64,000 nucleotides of DNA from an uncultured SAR86 cluster bacterium (GTDB taxonomy: Bacteria > Pseudomonadota > Gammaproteobacteria > Magnimaribacterales > D2472). Positions 1 through 9,612 of this stretch are shown piece after piece. The notes under the pieces were generated by a model. It did not search any database. It was not told the origin of the DNA and saw only the letters and a list, made by a program, of their open reading frames with translations. Location of the stretch: the NCBI GenBank assembly GCA_905478035.1, contig CAJQGX010000039.1:1-64000 (forward strand), read 5' to 3'. The position numbers were made by a program, and so were the translations under genes. Every line of letters starts with the position of its first letter. Position 1 is the stretch's first letter.

Positions 1-11
1 TAACTGTTTTC

Positions 12-39
12 TTGTCCATATATAGGATATTATTATAAA
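12..39 (+). promoter_or_regulatory. putative sigma70 promoter of mreB
   Basis: TTGTCC at 12-17, a 16-nt spacer and TATAAA at 34-39 would start RNA near 46 and leave a 50-nt leader that ends in AAGGA (86-90) before the GTG of mreB. The match was found by eye in an AT-rich stretch, so it is tentative. The rest of 1-95 holds nothing else I can name. Confidence 0.35.
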
Positions 40-95
40 TAGATGGGGATATTAACCCAACTAAACTATTAATTACATATTTTTTAAGGATTACC

Positions 96-1145
96 GTGGA
101 ATTCAACATTTTTAAGACAATTAGAGGATATTTTTCTAATGATTTATCAATAGATCTAGGAACTGCAAATACTCTTATTTATACCAAAGATGTTGGTATT
201 GTTCTTGATGAACCCTCCGTCGTGGCAATTAGAGAAGCAAGAGGTCAAAAGACTGTTGTTGCAGTAGGTTCAGAAGCTAAAAAAATGCTTGGAAGAACTC
301 CAGGAAATATAAAAGCAATCCGTCCTTTGTCTGAAGGCGTTATAGCTGATTTCCAGGTTACAGAAAAAATGCTTCAACATTTTATTGCTAAAGTGCATGA
401 ACAAAGATTTATAAAACCAAGTCCAAGAGTATTAGTTTGTGTTCCTTGTAGATCTACTCAAGTAGAAAGAAGAGCAATTAGAGAGTCTGTACTTGGTGCA
501 GGAGCTAGAGATGTTAAGTTGATAGAAGAGCCTATGGCAGCAGCTATAGGAGCAGGATTACCAGTTGAAGAAGCCAGTGGAAACATGGTTGTAGATATTG
601 GAGGTGGCACATCAGAAATTGCAATATTATCCTTAAATGGAGTTGTATATGCTGAATCAGTAAAAATTGGTGGCGACAAGATGGATGAATCAATTACATC
701 ATGGATTAGAAGAAACTATGGCTGTGTCATTGGTGAGTCAACTGCAGAAAAAATAAAATATACTATTGGCTGCGCTACTCCTGAGTCTGAAAAGCTTGAA
801 ATGTCTATAACTGGAAGAAATTTAGCAGAAGGCATACCTGAAACCTTTACTATAAACAGTGACCAAATATTTGATGCTATGAAAGATCCTTTGTATGGGA
901 TAGTGAGAGCTATAAGAAATGCTCTTGAGCTTTCTCCGCCTGAGCTGGCTGCTGATATAGCTGAAAGGGGTATAGTTTTAACTGGCGGTGGCGCTTTAAT
1001 GAGAGATTTAGATAAACTTATTTCTAGCTCAACAGGCATTCCTGTTATTGTTGCAGAAGATCCTTTAACTTGTGTTGCAAGAGGGGGTGGTCAAGCCCTT
1101 GAGATAATGGATAAATATAATATAGATCTTCTCTCTTCTGAGTAA
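96..1145 (+). CDS. mreB: rod shape-determining protein MreB
   Basis: Bacterial actin homologue that polymerises under the inner membrane and steers the elongation machinery for lateral wall synthesis. At 349 aa it has the usual family length. The phosphate-1 motif ([10 protein letters not shown], about residues 20-29) and phosphate-2 motif ([12 protein letters not shown], about 167-178) are intact, as is the adenosine motif (LTGGGALM) near the C-terminus. The start is GTG, placed 5 nt after a good AAGGA ribosome site. It heads mreB-mreC-mreD-yhdP, the common gammaproteobacterial order, but maf and rng, which often sit between mreD and yhdP, are missing. Identification is certain. Confidence 0.97.
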   Translation: MEFNIFKTIRGYFSNDLSIDLGTANTLIYTKDVGIVLDEPSVVAIREARGQKTVVAVGSEAKKMLGRTPGNIKAIRPLSEGVIADFQVTEKMLQHFIAKVHEQRFIKPSPRVLVCVPCRSTQVERRAIRESVLGAGARDVKLIEEPMAAAIGAGLPVEEASGNMVVDIGGGTSEIAILSLNGVVYAESVKIGGDKMDESITSWIRRNYGCVIGESTAEKIKYTIGCATPESEKLEMSITGRNLAEGIPETFTINSDQIFDAMKDPLYGIVRAIRNALELSPPELAADIAERGIVLTGGGALMRDLDKLISSSTGIPVIVAEDPLTCVARGGGQALEIMDKYNIDLLSSE

Positions 1146-1150
1146 AAATC

Positions 1151-1984
1151 ATGTCGAGGGTAGCACCCACTAGTGGCTCTAAAACTTTATCTTTTATTTT
1201 TATTGCCCTTTCAGCACTCTTACTTTATCTAGATATTACATATAAAAGTTTTGAAGGAATAAAAAATTCATATAAGTCTTTTGCTATATCCTCATCTTAT
1301 GTATTAAAAACAATTTCAATAGACCCGTTGTTAAATATTTACAATTTACTTACAGACAAGTCAAAGCTTATAAAAGAAAATAAAAAACTAAAATTAGAAT
1401 TAGATGAAAGCTATTTATCAAATTTCATTATTTCTTCAGACTCTAAATTTTTTGCAGATGACAATTTAATAAAGACTTTCCTTAAAAAAAATCAAATAAC
1501 AAACATTTTCTATCTCGCAAAAACAAAATCTTTTGATACACAGCTTTATTTTTGTTGCAATCAACATAGGTTATTTATAGAGATATTAAATAAACCAAAT
1601 AATAATTTTGTTGGAAATTCAGTTATAAATAGCTCAGGTATTATTGGTCAAATTATTTATGATAAGGGTTTGCAAGAGGTGCTTTTATTAAGTGATACAA
1701 CTCATGTTCTTCCGGTAGAGTCTGGAGAATATTTTTGCAATGCAAGGGGTAGTGGTCTTCCAGGTAAAATTTCTTGTACCTATAGTTCTTTAATTTGGCC
1801 AGTTGAAATAATACAAGGTCAAAGTTTTTATTCTTCTGGTTTGGGAGGCATATATCCAAGAGGAATATTAATTGGTCATGTAAGCCAAATTAATAGAATT
1901 GATGAGGTTCTTATTGAATTTGAAATCGATCTTATTTCTAGTCCCCTTCAAGAAAACATATTTGGAGTGTTGGATCGCTCATGA
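1151..1984 (+). CDS. mreC: rod shape-determining protein MreC
   Basis: Bitopic inner-membrane protein whose periplasmic beta domains activate the PBP2-RodA synthase. The 277 residues show a short cytoplasmic start, one membrane segment (about 14-30), a coiled coil rich in Lys and Leu (about 70-95), and the beta-rich C-terminal half with the family pattern around GNSVINSSGIIGQI and a later GLGGIYPRGILIGHV. It is shorter than the E. coli protein (367 aa), mostly by lacking a C-terminal tail. It begins 5 nt after mreB and overlaps mreD by 4 nt, so the three are translated from one message. Confidence 0.93.
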   Translation: MSRVAPTSGSKTLSFIFIALSALLLYLDITYKSFEGIKNSYKSFAISSSYVLKTISIDPLLNIYNLLTDKSKLIKENKKLKLELDESYLSNFIISSDSKFFADDNLIKTFLKKNQITNIFYLAKTKSFDTQLYFCCNQHRLFIEILNKPNNNFVGNSVINSSGIIGQIIYDKGLQEVLLLSDTTHVLPVESGEYFCNARGSGLPGKISCTYSSLIWPVEIIQGQSFYSSGLGGIYPRGILIGHVSQINRIDEVLIEFEIDLISSPLQENIFGVLDRS

Positions 1985-2457
1985 GTAATATAAGCCTCTT
2001 TAAAACATTATTATTATTATTCATAGCTGATTACTTTGAATCTCTTATCGCACCAATATTGATAAATGCTTATATAAATCTGCCAATAACTTTCTTAATA
2101 TTTAGCTATATTATTTATAAATCTAGATCTAATTCAGGTCCCATCTTTGCTTTCTCAATAGGTTTATATGTTGACATTATTTCAGATTCACCAATCGGCC
2201 TAAATGCTATACTTTTTTGCTTAATGTCTTACTTGGTCAATAGCTATTCAAATACTTTTAGGCTTTTTTCATATTTTCAAGTTTGTTTATTTTTTAGTGC
2301 TTCTTCCTTATTTTTTATAGGCTTTAAAAATCTATTTATAAATATAGATAACTTTTCTTATTTAGAGCTATTCATAAGTTTTGTTTTTAATAGTGTATTT
2401 TTTGTGCTATTGGCAATTCCGAAATTTAATTTTTTAAAGTCTGGATCTAGAAGATAG
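1981..2457 (+). CDS. mreD: rod shape-determining protein MreD
   Basis: Small polytopic inner-membrane partner of MreC in the elongasome. The 158 aa are almost entirely hydrophobic with about five membrane segments, matching the family length. Sequence is poorly conserved, as is normal for MreD; the central stretch GLYVDIISDSPIGLNA matches the family hallmark (G-x-x-x-D-x-x-x-x-x-x-G-x-x). It starts with an ATGA overlap on mreC. The call rests on this motif plus position directly after mreC. Confidence 0.9.
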   Translation: MSNISLFKTLLLLFIADYFESLIAPILINAYINLPITFLIFSYIIYKSRSNSGPIFAFSIGLYVDIISDSPIGLNAILFCLMSYLVNSYSNTFRLFSYFQVCLFFSASSLFFIGFKNLFINIDNFSYLELFISFVFNSVFFVLLAIPKFNFLKSGSRR

Positions 2458-2468
2458 TAGATTTTATT

Positions 2469-4814
2469 ATGAAATTAATTAAAAAATTATCCTTATATTT
2501 GCTTTATTTGATTTGTTTTTTTATTTCGTTATCGCTTATTAGTTATTCCTTATTAATATATAGACCAAGCACAGTAACTAAAATACTTGATACATTTTTT
2601 ATCTTAGATTACTCATTAGAAATTCAATCAGTAAGCTCAAACCATTCTTTTTTAAAACCTGAATTTAGTTTTGAAAAGATTCAAATTTTTAATTTGAATC
2701 AAGACGAAATAATATCAATACCAAATATAAAATTTGGAATTAATATTATTTCTTCATTATCAAGTGGATATTTCAATCTCTCTTTATTAGAGATAGACTC
2801 TTTTCAAAGTAAAAATACAAAATCTAATAAAACATCTGAATCAATCTTTATAAAAGGTAATAATTTAAAAATAAATAATCAAAATTTACAAATCTCATCA
2901 GAATATTTTGAGATCGTAATCAATAATTTAAATTCAAAAATTTTATTTGCTAATGGTTTTATTAATTCATATCCATACTCAAAAATTAATGTATTTTTAG
3001 ATAGCAGATTAGATAACATATATTATTCTAGTGATCATTTTTTTGATGAATATTTTCTAGAAAAAAACAATTTATTTGATTTGTCCTCTTTTAAAGATAG
3101 TAAGATCAATCTTAATTTAAAAACAAAAGGTATTTTCAACTTTACGACCAATAAATCTGAAAGGTTTGATAAATTTTATTTCAATAATTCTATGCTTGAA
3201 AATGAGTCAGGCTTTAAAACTGATGGCATAACTGCAAATCTTTATTCAGGAATAGATAAATCAATTCATGGCCTTTTTAGTGCGTCGATTCCAGATCAGA
3301 ATATCAATGGAACCATTTCATACAGTCAAAAAGATAATCTTAGAATAAGATCAAATTTGTTAATAGATATGTCAAACATAATTCCATCGAATCAGTATTT
3401 AGCCCCTATTGGAAATGAATTTTTTAAAATAATAATGACAATAAAACAAAAACAAACATCAATGGAGTTATATACCGATTTTACCAATACGATTTTTAAA
3501 TCAAGCCTAGATGATTTAAAAAAACCAATTAATGAAATACTTGAAACCTCAATTTCAATTGAGGATATGTCGCAAGCATCATATTTAATTAAAAATAAAA
3601 AGTTTCATTCATTTGTTGATAAAAATAATAATGGTTTTTTTGCATTTGGCGACGTCTTTAATTCAGAAATTCAATTAAAAGAATTTAAAGATGGTTTTTA
3701 TATATTTTTAGATCTTAAAGAATTAAATTTAGACAATATTTTATATGCTCAATCAGATATCGAGGAAGAATCATCAATCAAGCAAATTAGAATTAAAGCA
3801 CAAGAGTTTAATTTCCTTAATAATTTATATCTTAATCAATCCATCGATATTTTTTTTAATGAAGAAATAGCAGCCATTCTTTCTGGAAATGATTTAAATG
3901 GAAATATAAATATTGATAAAACTAATTTTATTAAAATTAATCTCAATAAAACTAAGTTTAATTTCAAAGGTTTGGATATTGCACAAAGTAATCTTGCTTC
4001 TGATTTGAGTACCATTAGTCTAAGGTTTATTGGAAAAGATATACAAACTGAAGATGAGTTATTCCAGGATATAGATTTTTATCTTTTAAAAAATAAAAAT
4101 ATTCTCACAATAGATAATATTAAAATTGATAGTCAAAGACTAAAAATTAGCCCAAATATAAAAAATGAAAAAGCGTATATAAGTTATAACAATGTTAGTG
4201 ATTTATATAAGCTCAGGGGCGCATATAAAATAGATAATTCCTCTGGTTATTTTAATAATATATTGAATTATGATTTTAACCTTCTTGAAACAGATTTAAA
4301 TATACAATGGAATAGCTTAAGTTCTCTAACAAATTTGGAGGGACGACTTAATTTTTTAGTTAAAGATTTAAATATTAATAGAGAAATTCCAGACTCTACT
4401 CTATTAAGGGCATTAAAAATATTAAATTTAAACGCTATAGTCGATGGTGTTGAGGAATCTCAAGATAACAAGCTTTTTATTAATAGGGCCGATGGTAATA
4501 TTATCATAGGTAAGAAAAGAGCATTAATTAGTGCGCCAATCAAAATTGAAACCACCGAAGCGAGCATGAGATGGAATGGCGAAATTTTAAAAAACAGTAA
4601 GGGTGAACTCAGTAACCTAAATTTGGATTTATCAATGAGATTAAAAATCTCAGAAAATATTCCATGGTATGCAGCTATTTTTGGAGGTATGCCAGCTCTT
4701 GCAGGCGGAGTAGTGCTAGAAAATATTTTTGAGGATGCAATAGAAGATGCGTCAACAATTAATTTTAAGATGAAAGGGACTGTAGATGACCCTAATTTAA
4801 TTAGATTAAATTAA
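2469..4814 (+). CDS. yhdP: YhdP-like AsmA-superfamily envelope protein, short form
   Basis: Probable member of the YhdP/TamB/YdbH group that bridges inner and outer membranes and moves phospholipid outward. One N-terminal membrane anchor (about 8-30) is followed by a long beta-rich periplasmic region. The C-terminal 60 residues (PWYAAIFGGMPALAGGVVLE then DDPNLIRLN) match the YhdP C-terminus, where a hydrophobic helix precedes a WDDP-type motif. At 781 aa it is far shorter than E. coli YhdP (about 1270 aa). Position after mreD supports the call; rng, the usual gene between, is gone. The 3' end overlaps convergent mgtE by 9 nt. Confidence 0.8.
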   Translation: MKLIKKLSLYLLYLICFFISLSLISYSLLIYRPSTVTKILDTFFILDYSLEIQSVSSNHSFLKPEFSFEKIQIFNLNQDEIISIPNIKFGINIISSLSSGYFNLSLLEIDSFQSKNTKSNKTSESIFIKGNNLKINNQNLQISSEYFEIVINNLNSKILFANGFINSYPYSKINVFLDSRLDNIYYSSDHFFDEYFLEKNNLFDLSSFKDSKINLNLKTKGIFNFTTNKSERFDKFYFNNSMLENESGFKTDGITANLYSGIDKSIHGLFSASIPDQNINGTISYSQKDNLRIRSNLLIDMSNIIPSNQYLAPIGNEFFKIIMTIKQKQTSMELYTDFTNTIFKSSLDDLKKPINEILETSISIEDMSQASYLIKNKKFHSFVDKNNNGFFAFGDVFNSEIQLKEFKDGFYIFLDLKELNLDNILYAQSDIEEESSIKQIRIKAQEFNFLNNLYLNQSIDIFFNEEIAAILSGNDLNGNINIDKTNFIKINLNKTKFNFKGLDIAQSNLASDLSTISLRFIGKDIQTEDELFQDIDFYLLKNKNILTIDNIKIDSQRLKISPNIKNEKAYISYNNVSDLYKLRGAYKIDNSSGYFNNILNYDFNLLETDLNIQWNSLSSLTNLEGRLNFLVKDLNINREIPDSTLLRALKILNLNAIVDGVEESQDNKLFINRADGNIIIGKKRALISAPIKIETTEASMRWNGEILKNSKGELSNLNLDLSMRLKISENIPWYAAIFGGMPALAGGVVLENIFEDAIEDASTINFKMKGTVDDPNLIRLN

Positions 4815-6146
4815 GAAGATTGTTGCAAGTCCTAGAAATGATAAAAATCCTACAACATCTGTCACAGTAGTTACAACCACACTCCCTGCAATTGCAGGAT
4901 CTTGTTTGAAATGCCTTAATATAAGAGGAACAAAAACACCGGCCATAACTGAGCTAATAAGATTAATAATCAAAGCGCAAGAAATTAGGATTGATAGTAT
5001 GATTTCATTGAACCAAACATAGGTCGCAGCTCCTACAAGAACAGACAAAACTATACCATTTAAAATAGACACAGCTAACTCTCTTTTTAGAAGCCATCTT
5101 AGGTTTGAAGAACTAATTTGCTCTAAAGTTAACCCCCTAAGAACTATGGTTAGAGTTTGTGTTGCAGCAACACCGCCCATACTTGCAACTATAGGCATCA
5201 ATATTGCTAAATAAACAATTTGATCAAGAGTATCTTTAAATATATTTATTGTCATGGACGCTATGAATGCAGTTATTAGATTCATACTTAACCAAAAAAC
5301 TCTACTTTTTGCAGCTCTGCCAGGAGGTGCGAATGTATCTTCAGCAACACCTGCCATACCCAAAAAGTTTTGGTCAGCATCTTCTCTTATCACATCAACA
5401 ACATCATCAATCGTTATTCTGCCAATAAGCTTACCTGATGCATCAACCACAGCTGAAGAAATTAAGTCATTTCTTTCAAATAAAGTGGCAACTTCTTTGT
5501 CTTCTTGTTCAACAAGTATTGGCAATACGTCAGTCTCCATAACTTCTCTAACTGTTAATGAAAGCTTGCTTGTAATAATTTTACTTATAGAAAGTTCACC
5601 AACATATTTATCATTTTTTGAGACTACAAAAATTTTATCTGTGTTTTGAGGTAGCTCATCTTGATCCCTCAGGTAGTTAATAACTACTTCTATAGTATGG
5701 CTAGGCCTAACACTAATAACATCAGTATTTAAGAGGCCACCAGCTGTATCATCTGGAAAAGTAAGACCTAATTCGATCCTTTTTCTATCTCTTAGAGACA
5801 TTTTAGATAAAATATTTTTCATTCTATCTTCTGGAAGATTCTGGAGAATATCAACAACTTCGTCGGGTTCTAATTCTTTTACAGCCTCAGCTAGCTCATC
5901 ATTAGAAATATTTGAAATAAGATCTTGTTGAATCTCTTCGCCAAGATCTGAAAGAACATCTCCTTCTTCATTTATTTTTAAAAGAGAAAATAAAAGTTGT
6001 CTTTGTTTGGGAGGAGATGATTCAAGCACATGGGCTATCTCAGAAGAAGACATTTTATTAAGTAGGCGTCTTATTTCATTCGGTGATAGCTCTGAAAATT
6101 TATCTAAAATAATATTTAAATTCTCTAGAATATCTGAATTATCCAT
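4806..6146 (-). CDS. mgtE: magnesium transporter MgtE
   Basis: Mg2+ channel of the inner membrane gated by cytosolic Mg2+ sensing. The 446 residues follow the family plan: an acidic superhelical N domain (about 1-130), a tandem CBS pair (about 135-255, with the AGGLLNTDVISVRP segment), a connecting helix, and five membrane segments (about 285-446) with the pore motif PIVASMGGVAATQTLTIVLRG. It is the last gene of a leftward unit kdsD-lptA-lptB-rpoN-mgtE and starts 29 nt after rpoN. In pseudomonads hpf, ptsN, rapZ and ptsO lie between rpoN and mgtE; all are absent here. Confidence 0.95.
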   Translation of the reverse strand: MDNSDILENLNIILDKFSELSPNEIRRLLNKMSSSEIAHVLESSPPKQRQLLFSLLKINEEGDVLSDLGEEIQQDLISNISNDELAEAVKELEPDEVVDILQNLPEDRMKNILSKMSLRDRKRIELGLTFPDDTAGGLLNTDVISVRPSHTIEVVINYLRDQDELPQNTDKIFVVSKNDKYVGELSISKIITSKLSLTVREVMETDVLPILVEQEDKEVATLFERNDLISSAVVDASGKLIGRITIDDVVDVIREDADQNFLGMAGVAEDTFAPPGRAAKSRVFWLSMNLITAFIASMTINIFKDTLDQIVYLAILMPIVASMGGVAATQTLTIVLRGLTLEQISSSNLRWLLKRELAVSILNGIVLSVLVGAATYVWFNEIILSILISCALIINLISSVMAGVFVPLILRHFKQDPAIAGSVVVTTVTDVVGFLSFLGLATIFLI

Positions 6147-6175
6147 ATACCAATTCTACATTAACTAAAAAAAAT

Positions 6176-7444
6176 TTATCGATTCCTGGATGAAGGTAAA
6201 TTAAGCTTTTTTCTATACTTAGTAATAGTTCTTCTAGCTAAATTAAACCCTCTCTTATTTAATTCAATTGCAATTCTATTATCACTTTTAGGATGCTTTT
6301 CCTCTTCAACTATATTTTCAATAAGCTGCATAAGTTGAAGTGGGGTTACACTTCTTGTTTTAGAGACAGATGATACTAATAACGATTTTAAAAGCATTAC
6401 ACCTTTCGGGGTATCTATGTATTTTGATCTTAAAATTCTAGAAATTGTTGATGGATGAAGCCCTAATTCTTCAGCTAGCTCTTTATTTGACAACGGGTTT
6501 ATTTTTAATGGATTTTCACCAAAAAATGATATTTGTTTTTTACAAATTAATTCTCCGACCTTAAAAACAGTGTCATTTCTTTTCTTTACTGATGAAACAA
6601 GCCATCGTGCATCTTGAATTTTCTCAGTTAGTTGTTTATTTGGAGTTTTTTTTAATTCTTCACTTACTTTTTTAAGCAGGTCTTCATCAATATTTATTTT
6701 TGGAAAATTATCAGTTACAAAGTCTGTCAATAATTTACTGTTTTCTAATCTTATCTTTATGTCCGGTATGACAAAATTAGTTTTCTCATAGTTCAGTCCT
6801 GGGCTCAGATCACATGATTTAATTTCTTGTATTGCCTTATCAATTTCACTTTTTTTATAGCCAGATAAAATTAGCTCACTTCTAATACCCTCAAGATCAT
6901 CAGATTTATTTTGAAGTAGAATTTTATCTGCAATAATCCTGATTTTTTGAGGTAATTTTTTTTTCGATATTTGAATTTTTATACATTCTTTAAAGTTTCT
7001 ATAGCCAATTCCAGCTGGCTCAAGGTTGTGAATGATATCCTTTAAAACACTTTCAATTTCATGAAAATGAAATTTGAAGTTCATTAGAGATTCAAGCTCA
7101 TCTATATCATCATGCAGTTGACCAGATTCGTCTAAGCTATCAATTATAATTTGGGCTATTGCTATTTTATTTGTATCAAGACCAAGATCATCAACTTGTT
7201 TAATAAGTCTCTCTCTAAGGCTTTCAGATGCAGATATTTCAAAATTAAATTCATCAGCGCTGGTCTTAAAATCGAATTCTTCAAAATCCTCTTTTTCAAC
7301 AAAAGGATTTGTTTGTATTTCATTATCAATCTTTTGAATTAGTTCATATCTTGATAATTGAAGCAAATCAATTGATTTTTTCAGCAATGGTGTCAATGAG
7401 ACCTTTTGTTTTTGCTTAAATTCTTTAATTAAGGATATAGCCAT
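6176..7444 (-). CDS. rpoN: RNA polymerase sigma-54 factor RpoN
   Basis: Alternative sigma factor that binds -24/-12 promoters and needs AAA+ activators to open them. The N-terminal region I is present (LIKEFKQKQKVSLTPLLKKS; Leu- and Gln-rich activator-interacting helix), region II is short, the core-binding domain fills the middle, an HTH lies near 330-350 (NKELAEELGLHPSTISRIL) and the RpoN box is intact near the end (ARRTITKYRKKL). Length is 422 aa against about 480-500 usual; the loss is mainly in acidic region II. It starts 3 nt after lptB. No activator or obvious -24/-12 site was seen in this window. Confidence 0.96.
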   Translation of the reverse strand: MAISLIKEFKQKQKVSLTPLLKKSIDLLQLSRYELIQKIDNEIQTNPFVEKEDFEEFDFKTSADEFNFEISASESLRERLIKQVDDLGLDTNKIAIAQIIIDSLDESGQLHDDIDELESLMNFKFHFHEIESVLKDIIHNLEPAGIGYRNFKECIKIQISKKKLPQKIRIIADKILLQNKSDDLEGIRSELILSGYKKSEIDKAIQEIKSCDLSPGLNYEKTNFVIPDIKIRLENSKLLTDFVTDNFPKINIDEDLLKKVSEELKKTPNKQLTEKIQDARWLVSSVKKRNDTVFKVGELICKKQISFFGENPLKINPLSNKELAEELGLHPSTISRILRSKYIDTPKGVMLLKSLLVSSVSKTRSVTPLQLMQLIENIVEEEKHPKSDNRIAIELNKRGFNLARRTITKYRKKLNLPSSRNR

Positions 7445-7447
7445 TTT

Positions 7448-8161
7448 CTAACTATACATATTACCAAGATAGACTTTTTTAACTAATTCATCCTTAATTA
7501 GTTCTTCACTTATTCCCTTCGCAATAACCTGACCATTATTTATAACAATTGCATTATCACAAATATCTAGAGCCTCTCTTACATTATGGTCAGTAATAAG
7601 AATAGCAATACCCTTATCTTTTAAATTTTTTAAAACTTTTTTTATTTCATCTATAGCAATAGGATCTATTCCAGCAAAAGGCTCATCCAAAAGTATTATC
7701 TTTGGAGAGGCGGCTAGTGTTCTCGCTATTTCCACTTTCCTACGTTGGCCACCTGATAGCTGCCTTCCTTTGTGGTTTAGAATTTCTTTAAGACTAAATT
7801 CTTCAATTGATTGATTCATAAACTTATCAATATTATTTTTGTCTTTAAAGGATATTTCTGCAAGCCCATAAAGGTTTTCATAAACAGTTAATTCTTGGAA
7901 GATTGAAGGCTCTTGAGGTAAATATTTAATACCCATATTAGACCTTTTATGCATTGGAAGATGAGAGACATCTAAATTATTAAAAATAATTTCTCCAGAT
8001 TCAAGTGGTATAAGTCCAGCTATCAAATAGAATGTAGTAGTTTTTCCTGCTCCATTTGGACCCAATAAACCATTTATAGATCCTTTATTAATTTCGAAGC
8101 TAATTTCATTAACAATAATTTTATCTTTTATGGACTTAGAAACTTTTTTTAAATTTAGCAT
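7448..8161 (-). CDS. lptB: LPS transport ATPase LptB
   Basis: Cytoplasmic ABC ATPase of the LptB2FGC complex that extracts LPS from the inner membrane and pushes it across the periplasm. All ABC motifs are present in 237 aa: Walker A (GPNGAGKTT, about 34-42), Q-loop (LPQEPSIF), signature (LSGGQRRKVEIAR), Walker B (IILLDEPFAGID) and H-loop (ITDHN). The LSGGQRRKVEIAR and DHNVREAL strings are diagnostic of LptB among ABC ATPases. It lies 12 nt after lptA in the usual lptA-lptB-rpoN order. The permeases LptF and LptG are outside this window. Confidence 0.97.
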   Translation of the reverse strand: MLNLKKVSKSIKDKIIVNEISFEINKGSINGLLGPNGAGKTTTFYLIAGLIPLESGEIIFNNLDVSHLPMHKRSNMGIKYLPQEPSIFQELTVYENLYGLAEISFKDKNNIDKFMNQSIEEFSLKEILNHKGRQLSGGQRRKVEIARTLAASPKIILLDEPFAGIDPIAIDEIKKVLKNLKDKGIAILITDHNVREALDICDNAIVINNGQVIAKGISEELIKDELVKKVYLGNMYS

Positions 8162-8173
8162 TTTAATATCAAG

Positions 8174-8590
8174 CTATTTGCTAGAGCTCATTTTTCCATT
8201 TTCAGGATTAAAAATAATAGAATTAGATGAGATATTAATATTGTCATAGTTCATTACCGCAGACCCAATTAATTGAACTTTGCTGTTATTAAAGAAAATT
8301 ATTTTGCTAGCATTGCCATTAAATGTTTTCGAACTATCTAATGAGCTTATTGAAGAGGGCAGTCCTTCTAAAGTCATTGTTTTATCTAATTCATTGTATA
8401 TAGCACTATCTGACTTAAGGACTAATTTACCTGTATCTAATATTACATTATTTGAAAATATAATTTGATTATCTTTAGGTGAAATAACTATAGATGTAGC
8501 ATCAATCTCTAGATTTTCAATATATGATTCAGAATATATAACCGAGTTAAAAAATATAGCGCAGATAAAAAATAGTTTACTGTAATACAA
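8174..8590 (-). CDS. lptA: LPS transport periplasmic bridge protein LptA
   Basis: Periplasmic beta-jellyroll protein that polymerises into the bridge carrying LPS to LptDE. The 138-aa product has a signal peptide (about 1-20, cut near YSES) and an OstA/LptA domain with the typical 'I..DA..' and 'VILDTGKLVLKSDSAIYNE' strands. It is shorter than E. coli LptA (185 aa). The start is TTG, just 1 nt downstream of the kdsD stop; no ATG is available before the signal peptide. The two genes that normally separate kdsD from lptA, kdsC and lptC, are both missing, so this could in principle be a merged LptC/LptA function, but I see one short jellyroll only. Confidence 0.88.
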   Translation of the reverse strand: MYYSKLFFICAIFFNSVIYSESYIENLEIDATSIVISPKDNQIIFSNNVILDTGKLVLKSDSAIYNELDKTMTLEGLPSSISSLDSSKTFNGNASKIIFFNNSKVQLIGSAVMNYDNINISSNSIIFNPENGKMSSSK

Positions 8591-8591
8591 T

Positions 8592-9557
8592 TTATAAAAT
8601 CCTAGCTTGAATTAAATCATGCATTGAAAGTACACCAATATTCTTTGTTCCATTCATTACTACTAGGGTAAAAATTTTATTTTTTTCCATAATTTCTGCA
8701 GCATCTATTGCGAGCGAAGATCCATCAATTGTTCTAAATTTTTTGGTCATAACATCTTTAATTTTCGTGGTATTAATATCTACTTTTTGATTTAAACATC
8801 TTCTTAAATCACCATCAGTAAAAATGCCAATTATTTTAGACTTGTCCTTTACTAAAGTAATTCCAAGTCCTTTTTCAGTTATTTCTATAAGGGCATTAGA
8901 TAGCAAAGTATTTTTTTCCACTAATGGAATAGCATCATCTTTATGCATAATGTGCTGCACTTGAGTAATAAGTTTCTTGCCTAATTTTCCAGCAGGATGC
9001 GAGCTTGCAAAGTCATTTTTTGTAAATCCCTTAGATTCTAGAAGGGCTATAGCCAAAGCATCGCCAAATGCTAGAGCAGATGTGGTTGATGTAGTTGGCG
9101 CTAGGTCTAATGGACATGCCTCATTTTTGGTATTTAAAACAATAGGAATATCAGAAGACTTGGAAATTGTTGAGTTTTTCTTACCTGTTAAGGATGATAA
9201 TTTATATGAAAGTCTTTTTAGGGACGGAATAATATTAATGATCTCATCTGTTTCACCTGAATTTGATATTAACAGAACAATATCTTTTTTTTCTATAAGT
9301 CCCATATCTCCATGAGCAGCCTCAGTGGGGTGAATAAAAATAGACCCAGTACCAGTGCTTGAAAGAGTAGCAGATATCTTTTGTCCAATATGACCTGACT
9401 TTCCAACACCCATAATTATAAACTTACCATCACTAAGACGAATCTCATCACACAAATGTTCAAAATTATTATCAAGCTGTGAAGATAAGCTTTTAATAGC
9501 ATCGGATTCGATCTTGAAAGTTCTTTTGGCTGAGGCTATGTAGTTAAATTTTTTCAT
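8592..9557 (-). CDS. kdsD: D-arabinose 5-phosphate isomerase KdsD
   Basis: Converts ribulose 5-phosphate to arabinose 5-phosphate, the first step of Kdo synthesis for LPS. The 321 aa comprise a SIS sugar-isomerase domain (about 1-190) with the GVGKSGHIGQKISATLSSTG phosphate-binding loop and the HPTEAAHGDMGL active-site stretch, then two CBS domains (about 205-321). Length matches the family (328 aa in E. coli). It heads the leftward kdsD-lptA-lptB-rpoN-mgtE unit and is divergent from mlaC. KdsA, the next Kdo enzyme but one, is encoded at 41316-42155; the phosphatase KdsC is not in its usual place here. Confidence 0.96.
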   Translation of the reverse strand: MKKFNYIASAKRTFKIESDAIKSLSSQLDNNFEHLCDEIRLSDGKFIIMGVGKSGHIGQKISATLSSTGTGSIFIHPTEAAHGDMGLIEKKDIVLLISNSGETDEIINIIPSLKRLSYKLSSLTGKKNSTISKSSDIPIVLNTKNEACPLDLAPTTSTTSALAFGDALAIALLESKGFTKNDFASSHPAGKLGKKLITQVQHIMHKDDAIPLVEKNTLLSNALIEITEKGLGITLVKDKSKIIGIFTDGDLRRCLNQKVDINTTKIKDVMTKKFRTIDGSSLAIDAAEIMEKNKIFTLVVMNGTKNIGVLSMHDLIQARIL

Positions 9558-9597
9558 ATATTTTCGATCATTTGCTCAATTTTTATTTGTATCTAAC

Positions 9598-9606
9598 TGG
9601 TATAAT
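9598..9606 (+). promoter_or_regulatory. extended -10 promoter, probably giving leaderless mlaC mRNA
   Basis: TGG precedes a perfect TATAAT (9601-9606), an extended -10 element. Only 6 nt separate it from the ATG of mlaC, so transcription should begin at or within a base or two of the start codon, and there is no Shine-Dalgarno sequence. No good -35 box is visible at 16-18 nt, which fits an extended -10 promoter. Confidence 0.5.
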
Positions 9607-9612
9607 AGACCA

